The notes under the pieces are model-generated. The model saw only the letters and a program-made list of their open reading frames with translations, was not told the DNA's origin and did not search any database. A program made the position numbers and the translations under genes. A DNA stretch of 64,000 nt from Rhodopirellula islandica (lineage in GTDB: Bacteria; Planctomycetota; Planctomycetia; Pirellulales; Pirellulaceae). Of the stretch, positions 23,896-33,852 are shown piece after piece. Positions within the stretch are counted from its first letter, which is position 1. Every line of letters begins with the position of its first letter. The stretch covers positions 1 to 64,000 of the forward strand of contig NZ_LECT01000043.1 of NCBI RefSeq assembly GCF_001027925.1, in the 5' to 3' direction.

Positions 23896-25290
23896 ATGGC
23901 CCGGCACAATCCCGCCATGCTGACGTCCCCTTCCGAATCGCTTTCCACGGCCGATACGCCGAACCCCTTCTCAATTGCCTTGCCTCCCGCCGGTGGAGCC
24001 AAGCAAAGGTTCGTGCATGCCTTGCAATTCCTGGCGATTGCTGCCGGAGTGACTGCCATCTGGTTGTTGGCCACGGTCTACGGCAAACAGTATCTGTTGA
24101 ACCAACTCGTTCAAGAGTTGCCAACGCTCGACGCCACCGAGAAAAGCGATCGGTTGATGCAGATCGCGGGGTTTGGAATCGAAGCCATCCTTCCCCTGTC
24201 CAGCAGCTTGATGGACGACGAGGACGCCGTCTCGGAAGTTGCCTTTGGTTTGCTGAACCAATTGCAAAACGATTGGACGACTCTCTCCCCGGAATTGGCC
24301 GCCCGATCACACCAAAAACTGATCGAAGGCATTCGCGCGAACTTGCAAACGAGAACACGCGCCGAATGGACCTCCCGGCAAACCGCTCGGTCGCGTTCTC
24401 TGCTTCGGCAAACCATGCTGGAGTTTGCCGGCACGGAAACACTCGGCGAGTCGGAAGTGGACGAAGAAGTCCGACAACTGATCGCATCCGTGTCACAATC
24501 GTCACGCGAGACGTTGACACAACTTGATCAACCGACGATGACACTTGCCAAAACGCCGGTCACAACAGCCGACGTCAACGAAATGCCCAGTGCCGACACG
24601 GAATCCATGTGGACCGACTGGCCACCATCACGTCCCGTCGAAATCATTCGCTCGGGAACGTCAAACACTCAAGCAGTCCAGGTCCGCGAAACGGCCACTC
24701 GATTGCAGACGCAACCGTCCAACGCTTCGCAACAAGGATCCAACGTCCAGTTGGAAAGCGTCCCCGAGGGGGTCACGGTTCCTTTGACACAGGTCCCCGG
24801 TTCACCGGACGCGTCACTCGCACAGCAACTCACCGAAGGGCCGCGTCTGGCAAAGTCCACCGACGGACGAGTCCTACGGGTCAACGCGGAACTGACCGGG
24901 TCACCGTTCACCGCCATGGATGATCAAACCATCTTGCAACACTTGGGAAACCCCAACGCGTCGCTGGCCGAACAAGCTCGTGCAGAATTGATCGAACGCG
25001 GTTTTTCGAAGGTTCAATTGGAATTCGGGACAGCGATCGCCGTCGCAGAACCCAACGATCGGATCACGTTGATCGATTCGATGCTGCAATCCGGAGGTCT
25101 CAACGCTTGGCCTTGGCTGTCGATGCTGCTGGACGATTCCGATCGCCACGTTCGATTGCATGTGATCACAATCCTGGCACCATCGAAGAACCGAACGGTC
25201 CAGCAACGCCTGCACGAACGCTTAAAAGTCGAATCCGACCTTCACGTTGCGACCAAGATTCGCAAGGTCCTCGACCTCCGCGGAAACTGA
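23896..25290 (+). CDS. Membrane-anchored HEAT-repeat-like protein
   Basis: A 464-residue protein from ATG 23896 (23917 also possible). One membrane segment (about residues 42-62) is followed by a helical region (LMQIAGFGIEAILPLSSSLM), a long Ser/Thr/Gln-rich low-complexity linker (about 205-345) and a C-terminal helical repeat region (WPWLSMLLDDSDRHVRLHVI) of HEAT type. Possibly a scaffold protein facing the periplasm or cytoplasm. Function unknown. Confidence 0.7.
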   Translation: MARHNPAMLTSPSESLSTADTPNPFSIALPPAGGAKQRFVHALQFLAIAAGVTAIWLLATVYGKQYLLNQLVQELPTLDATEKSDRLMQIAGFGIEAILPLSSSLMDDEDAVSEVAFGLLNQLQNDWTTLSPELAARSHQKLIEGIRANLQTRTRAEWTSRQTARSRSLLRQTMLEFAGTETLGESEVDEEVRQLIASVSQSSRETLTQLDQPTMTLAKTPVTTADVNEMPSADTESMWTDWPPSRPVEIIRSGTSNTQAVQVRETATRLQTQPSNASQQGSNVQLESVPEGVTVPLTQVPGSPDASLAQQLTEGPRLAKSTDGRVLRVNAELTGSPFTAMDDQTILQHLGNPNASLAEQARAELIERGFSKVQLEFGTAIAVAEPNDRITLIDSMLQSGGLNAWPWLSMLLDDSDRHVRLHVITILAPSKNRTVQQRLHERLKVESDLHVATKIRKVLDLRGN

Positions 25291-25363
25291 TCAACAGCCC
25301 GCCAACAGGGCATGCCTCACAAGGCGGCCCCATCGACGATTCAGTGGGCTTGGAAACCTGTAT

Positions 25364-26254
25364 TCAATCCTCTAAAGCGGAGCGAATTTCAGCAGGGCGG
25401 TTGGTGGTGATGCTCTCAAAACCGAGGCCGACCAATTGTTTGGCAACCGCAGGTTCATCGATGGTCCAACCATGAATGCCACACCCCGCCGACCGAACGG
25501 CATCGCAGAAGTCCTGGCTTAGAACCGGACCAAGCAAGTCGGCTTTGACTTGCGTTCCAAACCCTGTCGCATCGGTTGCCTTCAGGCTCTTCCGAACGCC
25601 ATCGACCCCTGGGGTCCAACTGCCGTTGGCTTGCTTCTTGTACGAGGTCAACCAATTGCAGTCGTAAGGCATCATCTCACGAGCCTGACGAACAACTTCC
25701 TGATTGAAGCAAATGATCGTGATCTGCTCGGGTTTGAGTGAGCAATCTTCCAATTGTTTCTTCAATGTTGGCAGGATCTCAGGCCCACATTTAATTTCGA
25801 TGAAGATTCCCTTCCCATCGGGCACGGTGGCCATCACTTCTCCCAAAGTTGGGATTCGTTCGCCGGAGTAGCGTTCATGTTTCCAAGCACCGAAGTCGAG
25901 CTTGCGAAGCTGCTCCAGCGTCGCCTCGGCGACCGTCAACGATGAGCCAGGCGAGGTCCGCGTGGTCGTCTTGTCGTGCAAGCAAACGATCTCGCCGTCA
26001 GACGACAGATAGAAATCGCCCTCGATCGCGTCCGCGTTTTCTTCCCACGCTAAATGGAACGCAGACAGCGTGTTTTCCGGTGCCATATGAGACGCGCCCC
26101 GGTGGGCCACAATCATTGGCGTCGATTTTGGCGGCCTCACATTTTCGTTGGCGTCCACCATTTGCGGCGAAACCCCACTGAGACACGCGAACAAAGAAAA
26201 AGCCGCCGCGAAACGAGTCGCGACGGCGAAGAGAGTTGTGTCAATCAAAGTCAT
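25364..26254 (-). CDS. Glycerophosphodiester phosphodiesterase family protein
   Basis: A 296-residue protein with an N-terminal signal-like segment (residues 9-30) and a GDPD TIM-barrel: AHRGASHMAPENTLSAF (about 49-65) with the catalytic His, then EGDFYLSSDGEIVCLHD with the metal-binding Glu, Asp and second His, then IEIKCG. The family hydrolyses glycerophosphodiesters to glycerol-3-phosphate; export suggests periplasmic scavenging. The gene starts 6 bp after the DUF1598 gene, so the two are co-transcribed. Confidence 0.9.
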   Translation of the reverse strand: MTLIDTTLFAVATRFAAAFSLFACLSGVSPQMVDANENVRPPKSTPMIVAHRGASHMAPENTLSAFHLAWEENADAIEGDFYLSSDGEIVCLHDKTTTRTSPGSSLTVAEATLEQLRKLDFGAWKHERYSGERIPTLGEVMATVPDGKGIFIEIKCGPEILPTLKKQLEDCSLKPEQITIICFNQEVVRQAREMMPYDCNWLTSYKKQANGSWTPGVDGVRKSLKATDATGFGTQVKADLLGPVLSQDFCDAVRSAGCGIHGWTIDEPAVAKQLVGLGFESITTNRPAEIRSALED

Positions 26255-26260
26255 CTTGAA

Positions 26261-27679
26261 TCAGTCCCACCACCATTGGCCGGGCGCCAATTGTTCTGGC
26301 CCCGAGGAATGTTTGACCTGCACGTGCTGGCCTTCAGTGTCGATTGTGACGTGGTCTTTCTTCAGTGCAATCCGGGGCTGAACGTTCACGCCGCCTCCCA
26401 ATGGAGTCATCAAAGTGTTGCCTCGCCAGATCGCATTCACAGCGGTTTCGACCTTTTCAGGTGCGGTGTAAGTCTGCACGCTGACCTTGCTTTCGTCACC
26501 CAAAACTGGCATCGCCCAGTTGGCTTGACCGTAGAAGTCTTGCTCGTGGATGTAAGCGGCTGCGATCGAAAGATCGATCAACTGACGCAGTTCTGCGTAC
26601 ACGCGAACTCGGTCAGCAATCTGGTTGTACTTTTCGCTGAACTCTTTCGTGAACGCTTGGCTGGCTCGGTTCACGCGGCCTGTGCCAACGCGAGCACCGT
26701 CACCTTGGACACGTTCGTTGGCGCCAACCAACTGAACACCACGCTCATTGATTCGCATGGCCAGGTTGTCTTCGCTGACCGAGACACCGTCATAATTGGG
26801 TTGGAAGTACCAACGTTCCATCGAGTTCGCGGAGACGGTCACGGGATTGGTGCGTGAGACATAACTGCGGACGGGAACCGGCAATTGTTCCAAACCAATG
26901 CCGATCAACTTCATTCGGTAATCGGCTTCCACCAACACACGAGCGAAGTGACTGGCCGCTGGGATGCCTTCGATCGTAACGGTTTGAAGCCCCAAGTTTT
27001 CCTTCAGGCCGCGAACGAGCTGCAAGGTGTCACCGCGACCGGCACGCCCACCAACTCGCATCAGGAACTGCTGCATCCGCTGCAAGCCTTCCGGGGTTGG
27101 GTCAATCGAAACCGAAATCACTCGAGCCGGTTTGCCTTGAGGTGGGAAGGCTCGCAATGCAACCACGACGTCTTCCAACAAAACACTGGGACGTCCCGAC
27201 TGCATGCCGACAAAGCGATCAGTCGCATCCGCCACGTAACCTTCGGCTGGCCCCGCCAGAACGATGTCGTTTGTTTCGGGATAGAAGAACACGTACTGAA
27301 CCGAGGTCAGCCCAGCCATCGCCAGCATTTCAGCTGGCAGCGGCCGATCAGCTTCGACGTACTCGGAAATCGCTGCTTCGAGGCGATTCAGCGAAACCTT
27401 TCTCAGCTCGCTGGTTTCCATCGACTCGCCAGGAGTCGCATTGGCTCGCGATTGCATCCATTGCTGCCGAGCCAATCGTGGGTCGATCGTCCGGACTTTC
27501 AACACGCCGGTCGCATCGACGTCGACACCAGCAGGCTGGCTGCCGAAGTTATTGGTGGTGTCTCCGCCATCGCCGCCGTCTTGGCCGAAGCTGGAGGGAG
27601 CCAACGCAATCGCCAACAACGCTGCGAACGCGAAACTGGCCAAGGTGCGAATTCGAGAGTGGCGATCGATCAGTCGCAT
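26261..27679 (-). CDS. Exported DUF1598-type protein
   Basis: A 472-residue protein with a Sec signal peptide (ASFAFAALLAIALAPSSFGQ). The mature domain matches the planctomycete DUF1598 pattern as I remember it (GLTSVQYVFFYPETNDIVLA, VSIDPTPEGLQRMQQFLM, LIGIGLEQLPVPVRSYV, RWYFQPNYDGV). The role of the family is unknown. First gene of a two-gene unit with the GDPD enzyme. Confidence 0.75.
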   Translation of the reverse strand: MRLIDRHSRIRTLASFAFAALLAIALAPSSFGQDGGDGGDTTNNFGSQPAGVDVDATGVLKVRTIDPRLARQQWMQSRANATPGESMETSELRKVSLNRLEAAISEYVEADRPLPAEMLAMAGLTSVQYVFFYPETNDIVLAGPAEGYVADATDRFVGMQSGRPSVLLEDVVVALRAFPPQGKPARVISVSIDPTPEGLQRMQQFLMRVGGRAGRGDTLQLVRGLKENLGLQTVTIEGIPAASHFARVLVEADYRMKLIGIGLEQLPVPVRSYVSRTNPVTVSANSMERWYFQPNYDGVSVSEDNLAMRINERGVQLVGANERVQGDGARVGTGRVNRASQAFTKEFSEKYNQIADRVRVYAELRQLIDLSIAAAYIHEQDFYGQANWAMPVLGDESKVSVQTYTAPEKVETAVNAIWRGNTLMTPLGGGVNVQPRIALKKDHVTIDTEGQHVQVKHSSGPEQLAPGQWWWD

Positions 27680-28201
27680 CGGTGGATTCTTTTGCAGAGA
27701 AGAACGTCGAGAGTGAGAATGAGGGCCGTCGTCGATCGGATCTCGACCGGCAGCCGAACCCCAGTCTAATAACGCGATCGGAAAACCTCAATGAAATTCC
27801 GGAGCGCCATTTCCTTCCCCGGGACTGGACTCTCCCCGGCGGACTCCGTCGGCCCAACGAAAATCTCTTTTGGGAGTCTCCCTGGAGGCAACGGCCCTCC
27901 ATCGCAACGACAGCGTCCACGGCCCCAAGGCACCGGATTCCCCGTGCATTTCGGTGCATTCCCGCCCAATCAGGCCGCTTTCGGGAGGGATGGATGGCGA
28001 GAATGAGACGGATGCAGCGGTTGCGCCAACGGAGAGGGAAAGTGTATGGAGCCAATTGGTGGCAGCAATCGTCCCTTGGGCCTTTTCGCCCCGCCCCAGT
28101 CATTTACACTGCTGGCCCCCGCGTGAGCCGCTGCGGCACGCTTGGATCGCCGCAAACCGGGCCATCACGCCCCCATCTAACACACGAACAAAAGTACAGC
28201 T
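27680..28201. other. Intergenic region between divergent DUF1598 and gnd genes
   Basis: 522 GC-rich bases that should contain the promoters of both flanking genes. ORFs here are short or are shadows. No palindromes or RNA gene recognised. Confidence 0.4.
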
Positions 28202-29680
28202 ATGAGTGGTGATTGTGATTTCGGCCTGATTGGTCTGGCCGTCATGGGCGAAAATCTGGCCTTGAACGTTGAGAGCCGCGGCTACAAAGTCGCTGTCTAC
28301 AACCGCACCACGTCCAAAGTTGACGCTTTGATGGAAGGTCGTGCGAAGGGCAAGAACTTCGTCGGCTGTCACTCGATCGAAGAATTCGTCAAATCAGTCA
28401 AACGGCCTCGCAAGTTGATGATGCTGGTCAAAGCCGGCCCAGCCGTGGACGCCTTGATCGAGCAACTTCTGCCGCATTGCGAACCCGGCGACATCATCAT
28501 CGATGGTGGCAACGAGTACTACGTCAACACGGAACGTCGCACCAAACAGGTCGAAGAAGCTGGCATGCTGTACGTTGGCTGCGGCGTCAGCGGTGGTGAA
28601 GAAGGTGCTCTCAAAGGTCCTTCGCTGATGCCCGGCGGAAGTGCTGCAGCATGGCCTCACATCAAAGAGATGTTCCAATCGATCGCAGCCAAGGTCGGTC
28701 CCAACAACGACATCCCTTGTTGTGAATGGCTGGGTGCCGGCGGTGCGGGGAACTACGTCAAAATGGTTCACAACGGCATTGAATACGGCGACATGCAGTT
28801 GATCTGCGAAGCCTATCAATTGCTGAAAGAACTCGGCGGCTTGTCCAACGACGAACTGTACGACGTGTTCGATGATTGGAACCGTGGTGAGCTGCAAAGC
28901 TATTTGATCGAGATCACCCGCGACATCTTCAGCGTCAAAGACGACCAAGGCGGCGACGGATTCCTCGTCGACCAAATCATGGACGTCGCCGGCGCCAAGG
29001 GCACAGGCAAATGGATGAGCCAATTGGCTCTCGACCTGGGTGTCCCCAGCACGCTGGTCACGACCGCCGTGTTCGCTCGCGGATTGTCAGCCCAAAAGGA
29101 AGCCCGGACACGCGCCAGCAAAACCCTCAACGGTCCAGCTGAAACAGCCAACCCAGAAATGCGTGCGATTGCCGAATCTTTGGTCGGTGACCGTGCGGAA
29201 TTCGTCGAAGCGGTTCGCCAAGCCCTCTACGCTTCGAAGATCGTTTCCTACGCCCAAGGCTTTGTTCAATTGCAAGCCGCGTCGGCCGAGCACAACTGGG
29301 GCCTCGACTACGGAGCCGCCGCCCTGCTGTGGCGAGGTGGTTGCATCATCCGTGCTCAATTCCTGGATCGCATCAAAGAAGCCTTCGACGCCGATCCCAA
29401 CTTGGAAAACCTGTTGTTGGCCAAGTACTTCGAAGACGCTGTCGAAAACGCGCAAGCGAAATGGCGAAAAGTCATTGCCGTGGCTTCGGTCATGGGAATT
29501 CCCGTTCCCGCGTTCAGCACCGCGCTCTGCTACTACGATGGCTACCGCCTGGAACGCTTGCCAGCCAACCTGCTACAAGCCCAACGCGATTACTTTGGTG
29601 CTCACACCTACCAACGCTTGGACAAAGAAGGTGCCTTCCACAGCGAGTGGATTCAGCTTCGCAAAGAGCCCAAGGCTTAG
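28202..29680 (+). CDS. gnd: 6-phosphogluconate dehydrogenase, decarboxylating
   Basis: A 492-residue enzyme of the long (about 470-490) type. It oxidises 6-phosphogluconate to ribulose-5-phosphate and CO2 with NADP in the pentose phosphate pathway. Visible motifs: GLAVMGENLALN cofactor loop (about 10-21), VYNRTTSK, the active-site GGNEYY and GVSGGEEGALKGPS, and GNYVKMVHNGIEYGDMQL with the catalytic Lys. ATG 28202 fits the family. The intrinsic terminator at 29729 follows. zwf, the first enzyme of the pathway, starts at 63580 in the same window but is not in the same operon. Confidence 0.97.
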   Translation: MSGDCDFGLIGLAVMGENLALNVESRGYKVAVYNRTTSKVDALMEGRAKGKNFVGCHSIEEFVKSVKRPRKLMMLVKAGPAVDALIEQLLPHCEPGDIIIDGGNEYYVNTERRTKQVEEAGMLYVGCGVSGGEEGALKGPSLMPGGSAAAWPHIKEMFQSIAAKVGPNNDIPCCEWLGAGGAGNYVKMVHNGIEYGDMQLICEAYQLLKELGGLSNDELYDVFDDWNRGELQSYLIEITRDIFSVKDDQGGDGFLVDQIMDVAGAKGTGKWMSQLALDLGVPSTLVTTAVFARGLSAQKEARTRASKTLNGPAETANPEMRAIAESLVGDRAEFVEAVRQALYASKIVSYAQGFVQLQAASAEHNWGLDYGAAALLWRGGCIIRAQFLDRIKEAFDADPNLENLLLAKYFEDAVENAQAKWRKVIAVASVMGIPVPAFSTALCYYDGYRLERLPANLLQAQRDYFGAHTYQRLDKEGAFHSEWIQLRKEPKA

Positions 29681-29728
29681 TTTGCAAGGGGCAAACGATT
29701 GTTGCCCCAGCAATTGATCCAACGCAGA

Positions 29729-29756
29729 AAAGGTCGGCTCCACGCCGGCCTTTTTT
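29729..29756 (+). terminator. Intrinsic terminator after gnd
   Basis: Stem AAGGTCGGC/GCCGGCCTT with a T-run (TTTTTT) starting at the end of the stem. Confidence 0.88.
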
Positions 29757-29890
29757 CGTGTGTGCAAAGAAGTAGGCAGCGACGTAGAAGTAGGCCGGAC
29801 CAAGCGAAGCGTCGTTCCGGCAACTGATATTCCTTTGCCGAATCGGCAACCGATGCCCAACCATTCCCGCCTGCTACCGGGCGATCCACG

Positions 29891-31246
29891 CTACTCCACT
29901 GGCAAGCTGACGCGAACCACCGTCTCGCCCCACTCGACCTTCAAGCTGGCCTGCGTGGCAATCGACTGAGCCAGTTGCTCGAGCGTCTGCTTGGTCGCAT
30001 CGAGACTCACCAACGTTTGGCTGCGGAGGCTGGCTTCGTCATCGACGACCAACTTTTTGGCAGCCGCACCGGCGAATTGCAGCAGCACTTCGCGGGCTGG
30101 TTTATTCAACAGTTTCAAGTCATAGGTGGCGTCGCGGCCGGCCGCGGCCACTTGAGCGGGAGCAGGTGCCGCCGCCCACTGAGTCGCCAACGCGGCACGG
30201 TGCCCAGCTGGATGCGTGTGGATCCGCAACATCTTTTTGCGCGTCTTCGGATCCCGCCCGGATCGAAACGATGCCATCGCATCGACCGCCCGAACGGCTC
30301 GCCGCAACTCCGCCTCGCTGCTTTCATCGGCGCCATTGCTTTCCAGCGGGTAGACCATCAGGAAGCGAGTGTCTCGCCAATTTGATTGGTCGTCGCCGAT
30401 GACCCGCACCGCTTCTGGCAGCACCCCATCCTTGGATCGCAATCGCTGCAGCGGCGTTCCTGGGCGGGCAGACATTCGAAACTCCGCCAATGCCAATGAG
30501 GCCACGTGCCATGGATCGACTTGTTGAAATTTGCCCGCAGGCCAGACGTCATGCGGCAACCATCCGAGCCCTTGGTCCTGTTTTTCACCCCCTGTTTCCG
30601 CGCCGCCGTTTGCCTGCCGGCCGGCCGCCACGTGAAGGACCGAACCGAGAGCGGTTTCGGATGCAGTGCCACGAGGCCACTCCAGATCGATGACCTGCGG
30701 CTTGGCCGAACTCACCAGGTTGCCAAGCGTCCGATCAATCCATTCGGGTCGCCCGACCAGCAAAATTCCCGGGATCGGAAAAGCTTCCCATCCCAGTGGA
30801 CGCGTCAGTTGGGTCACCGCCTGCGCAGCGGAGCCTCCCGCCAAATTCAGAGACACTATTTTCCCGGGATCAACCTCGCCATCACGCCACCAGGTCCAGG
30901 GGCGACCTGGGCTGCCCGAACTCACCTGAGCGACAATCTGGTCGATGGCCTCGTCCGCCGATTGGCCGTCGAGCGTCACCGTGATCACAGTTCGCGTGAA
31001 CACGGCGGCCTGAAGAGGCGTGTCCGATGGTGGCTGACTGAACGCCGATAAAGGCGACGCGACGAAAAAAACCACGCCCCAAAACCAAAGTGCAGAACGG
31101 CCTTGGTAAAAATTCCCCAGGAACTTTCCCGACGGTTTTCGCGGGTGACCCGAAACGTCGAGGACCGCAAGATCCAGCTCCTTTTCGCAATGACATCTGC
31201 TGTCAGCGAGGGGAAGACAAAGCGGGAGAAGCGGTTGGGATAGCAT
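29891..31246 (-). CDS. Exported hypothetical protein with secretin/STN-like repeats
   Basis: An ORF of 451 residues. The true start is probably later, near residue 43-50, just before ALWFWGVVFFVASPLSAFSQ, which looks like a signal peptide; no ATG is placed there, so I keep the full frame. The C-terminal half has an STN-like small repeat (YDLKLLNKPAREVLLQFAGA, about residues 377-396). No enzyme motif. If the long start is right, it overlaps the divergent gene only in its leader. Confidence 0.55.
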   Translation of the reverse strand: MLSQPLLPLCLPLADSRCHCEKELDLAVLDVSGHPRKPSGKFLGNFYQGRSALWFWGVVFFVASPLSAFSQPPSDTPLQAAVFTRTVITVTLDGQSADEAIDQIVAQVSSGSPGRPWTWWRDGEVDPGKIVSLNLAGGSAAQAVTQLTRPLGWEAFPIPGILLVGRPEWIDRTLGNLVSSAKPQVIDLEWPRGTASETALGSVLHVAAGRQANGGAETGGEKQDQGLGWLPHDVWPAGKFQQVDPWHVASLALAEFRMSARPGTPLQRLRSKDGVLPEAVRVIGDDQSNWRDTRFLMVYPLESNGADESSEAELRRAVRAVDAMASFRSGRDPKTRKKMLRIHTHPAGHRAALATQWAAAPAPAQVAAAGRDATYDLKLLNKPAREVLLQFAGAAAKKLVVDDEASLRSQTLVSLDATKQTLEQLAQSIATQASLKVEWGETVVRVSLPVE

Positions 31247-31425
31247 CCGACGATCCGTGGAGTTGGAAAGTTCTTTTGGTGTGCCGTCTTGCCCGACAGC
31301 TTGATCGGTCTAACATCGAGAAGTCAAACCACAGCAGCCAAAATACCAGTGAATCGCCGGCATCGCCCCGTTTGACCCGCCCAATCCTCCCAGACCCTCC
31401 CGACCAGCCCAAGGTGGAATCGAAC

Positions 31426-32094
31426 GTGACAGCTCCCATCGTCCACACGACTCGCCTGGTCGCTGCATATCGGCGATACCTTGGCTCAGCGGACGCTCCC
31501 CGATTCGCGCACGATGTCGATGAGCACTACACATCGGCAACTTTGACCGCCCTGCTTTCGCGAGGCGAAGTCGAGCACCGCCGGGCTGCCGCGTTGGCTC
31601 TGGGCATGTTGGGCGACCGCCACTGCGTCGATTTTTTGGGCCGAGCCCTCTCGGACGTGGATCGCGGGGTGCGTTTGGTTGCCGATGATTCCTTTCACTC
31701 TGTGATCGTTCGTGACGCCGCGCCGCTGCATCACCAAAAACTGCTCCGCGTCATTCATCTGAATGATGGTGGCGAATACGCTGCGGCGCTTTCACCTGTC
31801 ATGGTGCTGATCGACCAAGCCCCTTTGTACGCCGAAGCTCATCACCAGCTGGCGATTTGCTGGCACGGTTTGGAAGACTTCGAAAAAGCCGAGTCGGCGT
31901 ACCAATCCTGCTTGTGGCACTGCCGGTTCCACTACACCGCTTGGCAAAGCCTGGCCAAGGTGCGTGCTCTCTTGGGGAAACCCACCAAGGCACTTGATGC
32001 GTTGAACCGTTGCTTGGACATCAATCCCGACGTCGAAACCGCTCGCATGCAACGCCGAGTCATTCGTCGTCGGATGCGTCAAAGCGACGTTTAG
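31426..32094 (+). CDS. HEAT/TPR-repeat protein
   Basis: From GTG 31426, 222 residues. The frame is open back to 31090, but that part is Pro/Ser-rich and overlaps the divergent gene. Residues about 40-75 form a HEAT-like repeat (RRAAALALGMLGDRHCVDFL) and residues about 125-205 form two or three TPRs (AEAHHQLAICWHGLEDFEKA, LGKPTKALDALNRCLDINPD). Probably a protein-binding scaffold. The start is the least certain part. Confidence 0.65.
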   Translation: MTAPIVHTTRLVAAYRRYLGSADAPRFAHDVDEHYTSATLTALLSRGEVEHRRAAALALGMLGDRHCVDFLGRALSDVDRGVRLVADDSFHSVIVRDAAPLHHQKLLRVIHLNDGGEYAAALSPVMVLIDQAPLYAEAHHQLAICWHGLEDFEKAESAYQSCLWHCRFHYTAWQSLAKVRALLGKPTKALDALNRCLDINPDVETARMQRRVIRRRMRQSDV

Positions 32095-32143
32095 ACAAGC
32101 GTCCTCTTCAATCATCGCCCCGGCTGGATAGTAGGAAGAAGTT

Positions 32144-32401
32144 TTGATCCAAGATGACACCTTGGTTGGCGGTTTGGCGCTGTTGATCGCAGCCCTGACA
32201 ACCTCGATCGCCATCGGCCCCTGGATGGCTCCGTATCAAATTCGCTCGATCGCCGCGATTCAAAAACGTTACGGCTCGATCGCCGCGAGAGGCGTCTGGC
32301 TTCTGATCGCGTTTTTGTCAGCGGTTTCTGGCGCCGCCATTTTAAGCGGGATTCGGCCGAGCTATGCGTCGCCGCCTGCGACGCTCAACCAGAACCAATG
32401 A
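32144..32401 (+). CDS. Small membrane protein
   Basis: An 85-residue protein from TTG 32144 with two membrane segments (about 8-28 and 50-70). It lies 49 bp after the HEAT/TPR gene and may be co-transcribed. GGAAGAAG upstream of the TTG is a plausible ribosome site. No family recognised. Confidence 0.55.
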   Translation: MIQDDTLVGGLALLIAALTTSIAIGPWMAPYQIRSIAAIQKRYGSIAARGVWLLIAFLSAVSGAAILSGIRPSYASPPATLNQNQ

Positions 32402-32633
32402 AGCGGTCGGCTCCCATCGGTTGAAACAACGGAAACCTGCGTTCCATCGTGCTTCGCCGCCCCAAGACAGGCCCTCTCAACCGCAGCCGATTTCAGGCCA
32501 GTCGGGCCACCCCCCTCCCCAAAAGATCTCTTGACATTGGGGTGAAGTGCTATTAGTTCTGGATTTCAGGTCATTCATTTGGCCCCTTTCGAAGCTGAAT
32601 CACTTTCGAAGTCTGAACAAGGGGAATGATGCC

Positions 32634-33167
32634 GTGGCGACTGAACACACACCTGAAAAACGATCCGCACTCGATCGCTTTCTAAGCGGTTTGAGTGAAT
32701 CCATTTTCCAAACCAAGTTGGGCGTCGCGGACGTTCAGTTGATCGGATACGTCAGCGACCTGATGCTGCGATTCGTTCGCATCGACGCGGTTCACAAGAT
32801 GCGACGTGGCGACGGCCGGCCGGCAACGGAAGTCTTCCAGTTGCTATGCGAAGCGGAACGCCGAATGGGAATTGCCAAACGAGAGGTCCATCGCCACATC
32901 GGTGACGTGACCCTGTTCTGGGCGGGGATGTTCCCTGAATCGGTGCGTGGCGATGGCAAGGATTCGCCTGACCAACTGCTGAACTATTTCCAGCACGGCA
33001 AGCGATCTTACAAAATCGCTTCGACGATCCAAGCGGATGAATCACGACCGCCGTGTGACCTGCTCGATCGACTGAGCGACCAATTTGAATTGTGCGCTTA
33101 CGGCTTGCGTGAGATTCGCCGAGAAATGGACGAGGCTGAACCGGGCGAGCAATTGTTGCTGTCTTGA
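32634..33167 (+). CDS. Hypothetical helical protein
   Basis: A 177-residue soluble, mostly helical protein. GTG 32634 is preferred over the longer ORF start because AAGGGGAA stands about 8 bp upstream. Typical stretches are QLIGYVSDLMLRFVRIDAVH and EAERRMGIAKREVHRHIGDV. No known family recognised. Confidence 0.6.
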   Translation: MATEHTPEKRSALDRFLSGLSESIFQTKLGVADVQLIGYVSDLMLRFVRIDAVHKMRRGDGRPATEVFQLLCEAERRMGIAKREVHRHIGDVTLFWAGMFPESVRGDGKDSPDQLLNYFQHGKRSYKIASTIQADESRPPCDLLDRLSDQFELCAYGLREIRREMDEAEPGEQLLLS

Positions 33168-33239
33168 TGCAGCCCCATTCATGGGCGAACCAGGTCACCG
33201 GAAACCCGGCGGACCGCAATTGAACACCGACGCCGCAAA

Positions 33240-33755
33240 CTACTTGCGGCGTGCTTTGGTCTTGCGACTCTTCCGTTTCAATTGTCGCTCACGAACCGCG
33301 ATCACCTCTTCACGATCCGTGGTTTCGCGATCCCGAGCAATGCAGGCGAGTTCCCAGGATTCGTCCTCGCCATATCGATTGAAGGCGAAACTGATTTTTC
33401 TGCGTCGGCCGTCTTCCGTTTTCCAAGACGCACAATAGGCTTGGTACTCGCAACCGGGATACCGATTATCAACCGAGTGAGCCAGATGAACCCCCACCTT
33501 CCCGGTGGTATTCCGACTGGTCAGCTTGTCTTTGGTGGAATTGTTCGCGGGACCGAGAACCTCCAGCAACGCCGCATGGCTTTGCTTGGCCAACTGCAAT
33601 GCCTTGCGTTTTCCACCGCACATTGTGTCGGAGTAGTACTCGGAATTTCTCACGCCATCGCGGCAAACTCGAACCACATAGCCTTTGGAATTGTTTTTTT
33701 CGACACGGGTGATACCAGGAGCAACCGTGATCGCGGTGGTGGGAGTCGTTGCCAT
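33240..33755 (-). CDS. AP2-domain-like protein
   Basis: A 171-residue basic protein. Two segments resemble AP2/ERF-type DNA-binding modules: GITRVEKNNSKGYVVRVCRD (about 14-33) and GKVGVHLAHSV with YQAYCASWKTEDGRRRKISF (about 85-125), with a Lys/Arg-rich C-terminus. Bacterial AP2 domains occur in phage-related and planctomycete proteins. A DNA-binding role is inference. Confidence 0.5.
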   Translation of the reverse strand: MATTPTTAITVAPGITRVEKNNSKGYVVRVCRDGVRNSEYYSDTMCGGKRKALQLAKQSHAALLEVLGPANNSTKDKLTSRNTTGKVGVHLAHSVDNRYPGCEYQAYCASWKTEDGRRRKISFAFNRYGEDESWELACIARDRETTDREEVIAVRERQLKRKSRKTKARRK

Positions 33756-33852
33756 CTTGCTGTTGAATTGTTCTTTTAGAGGTCAGCGGATCGAACGAAG
33801 ATCAATTCTCACTCCGAATTAACCACGTCCTGCGCCCAACTTAGTTCCCTTT

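Noticed and set aside
26885-28212. Long + strand ORFs opposite the DUF1598 gene
   Set aside because: No domain; the - strand frame has a signal peptide and family-like sequence.
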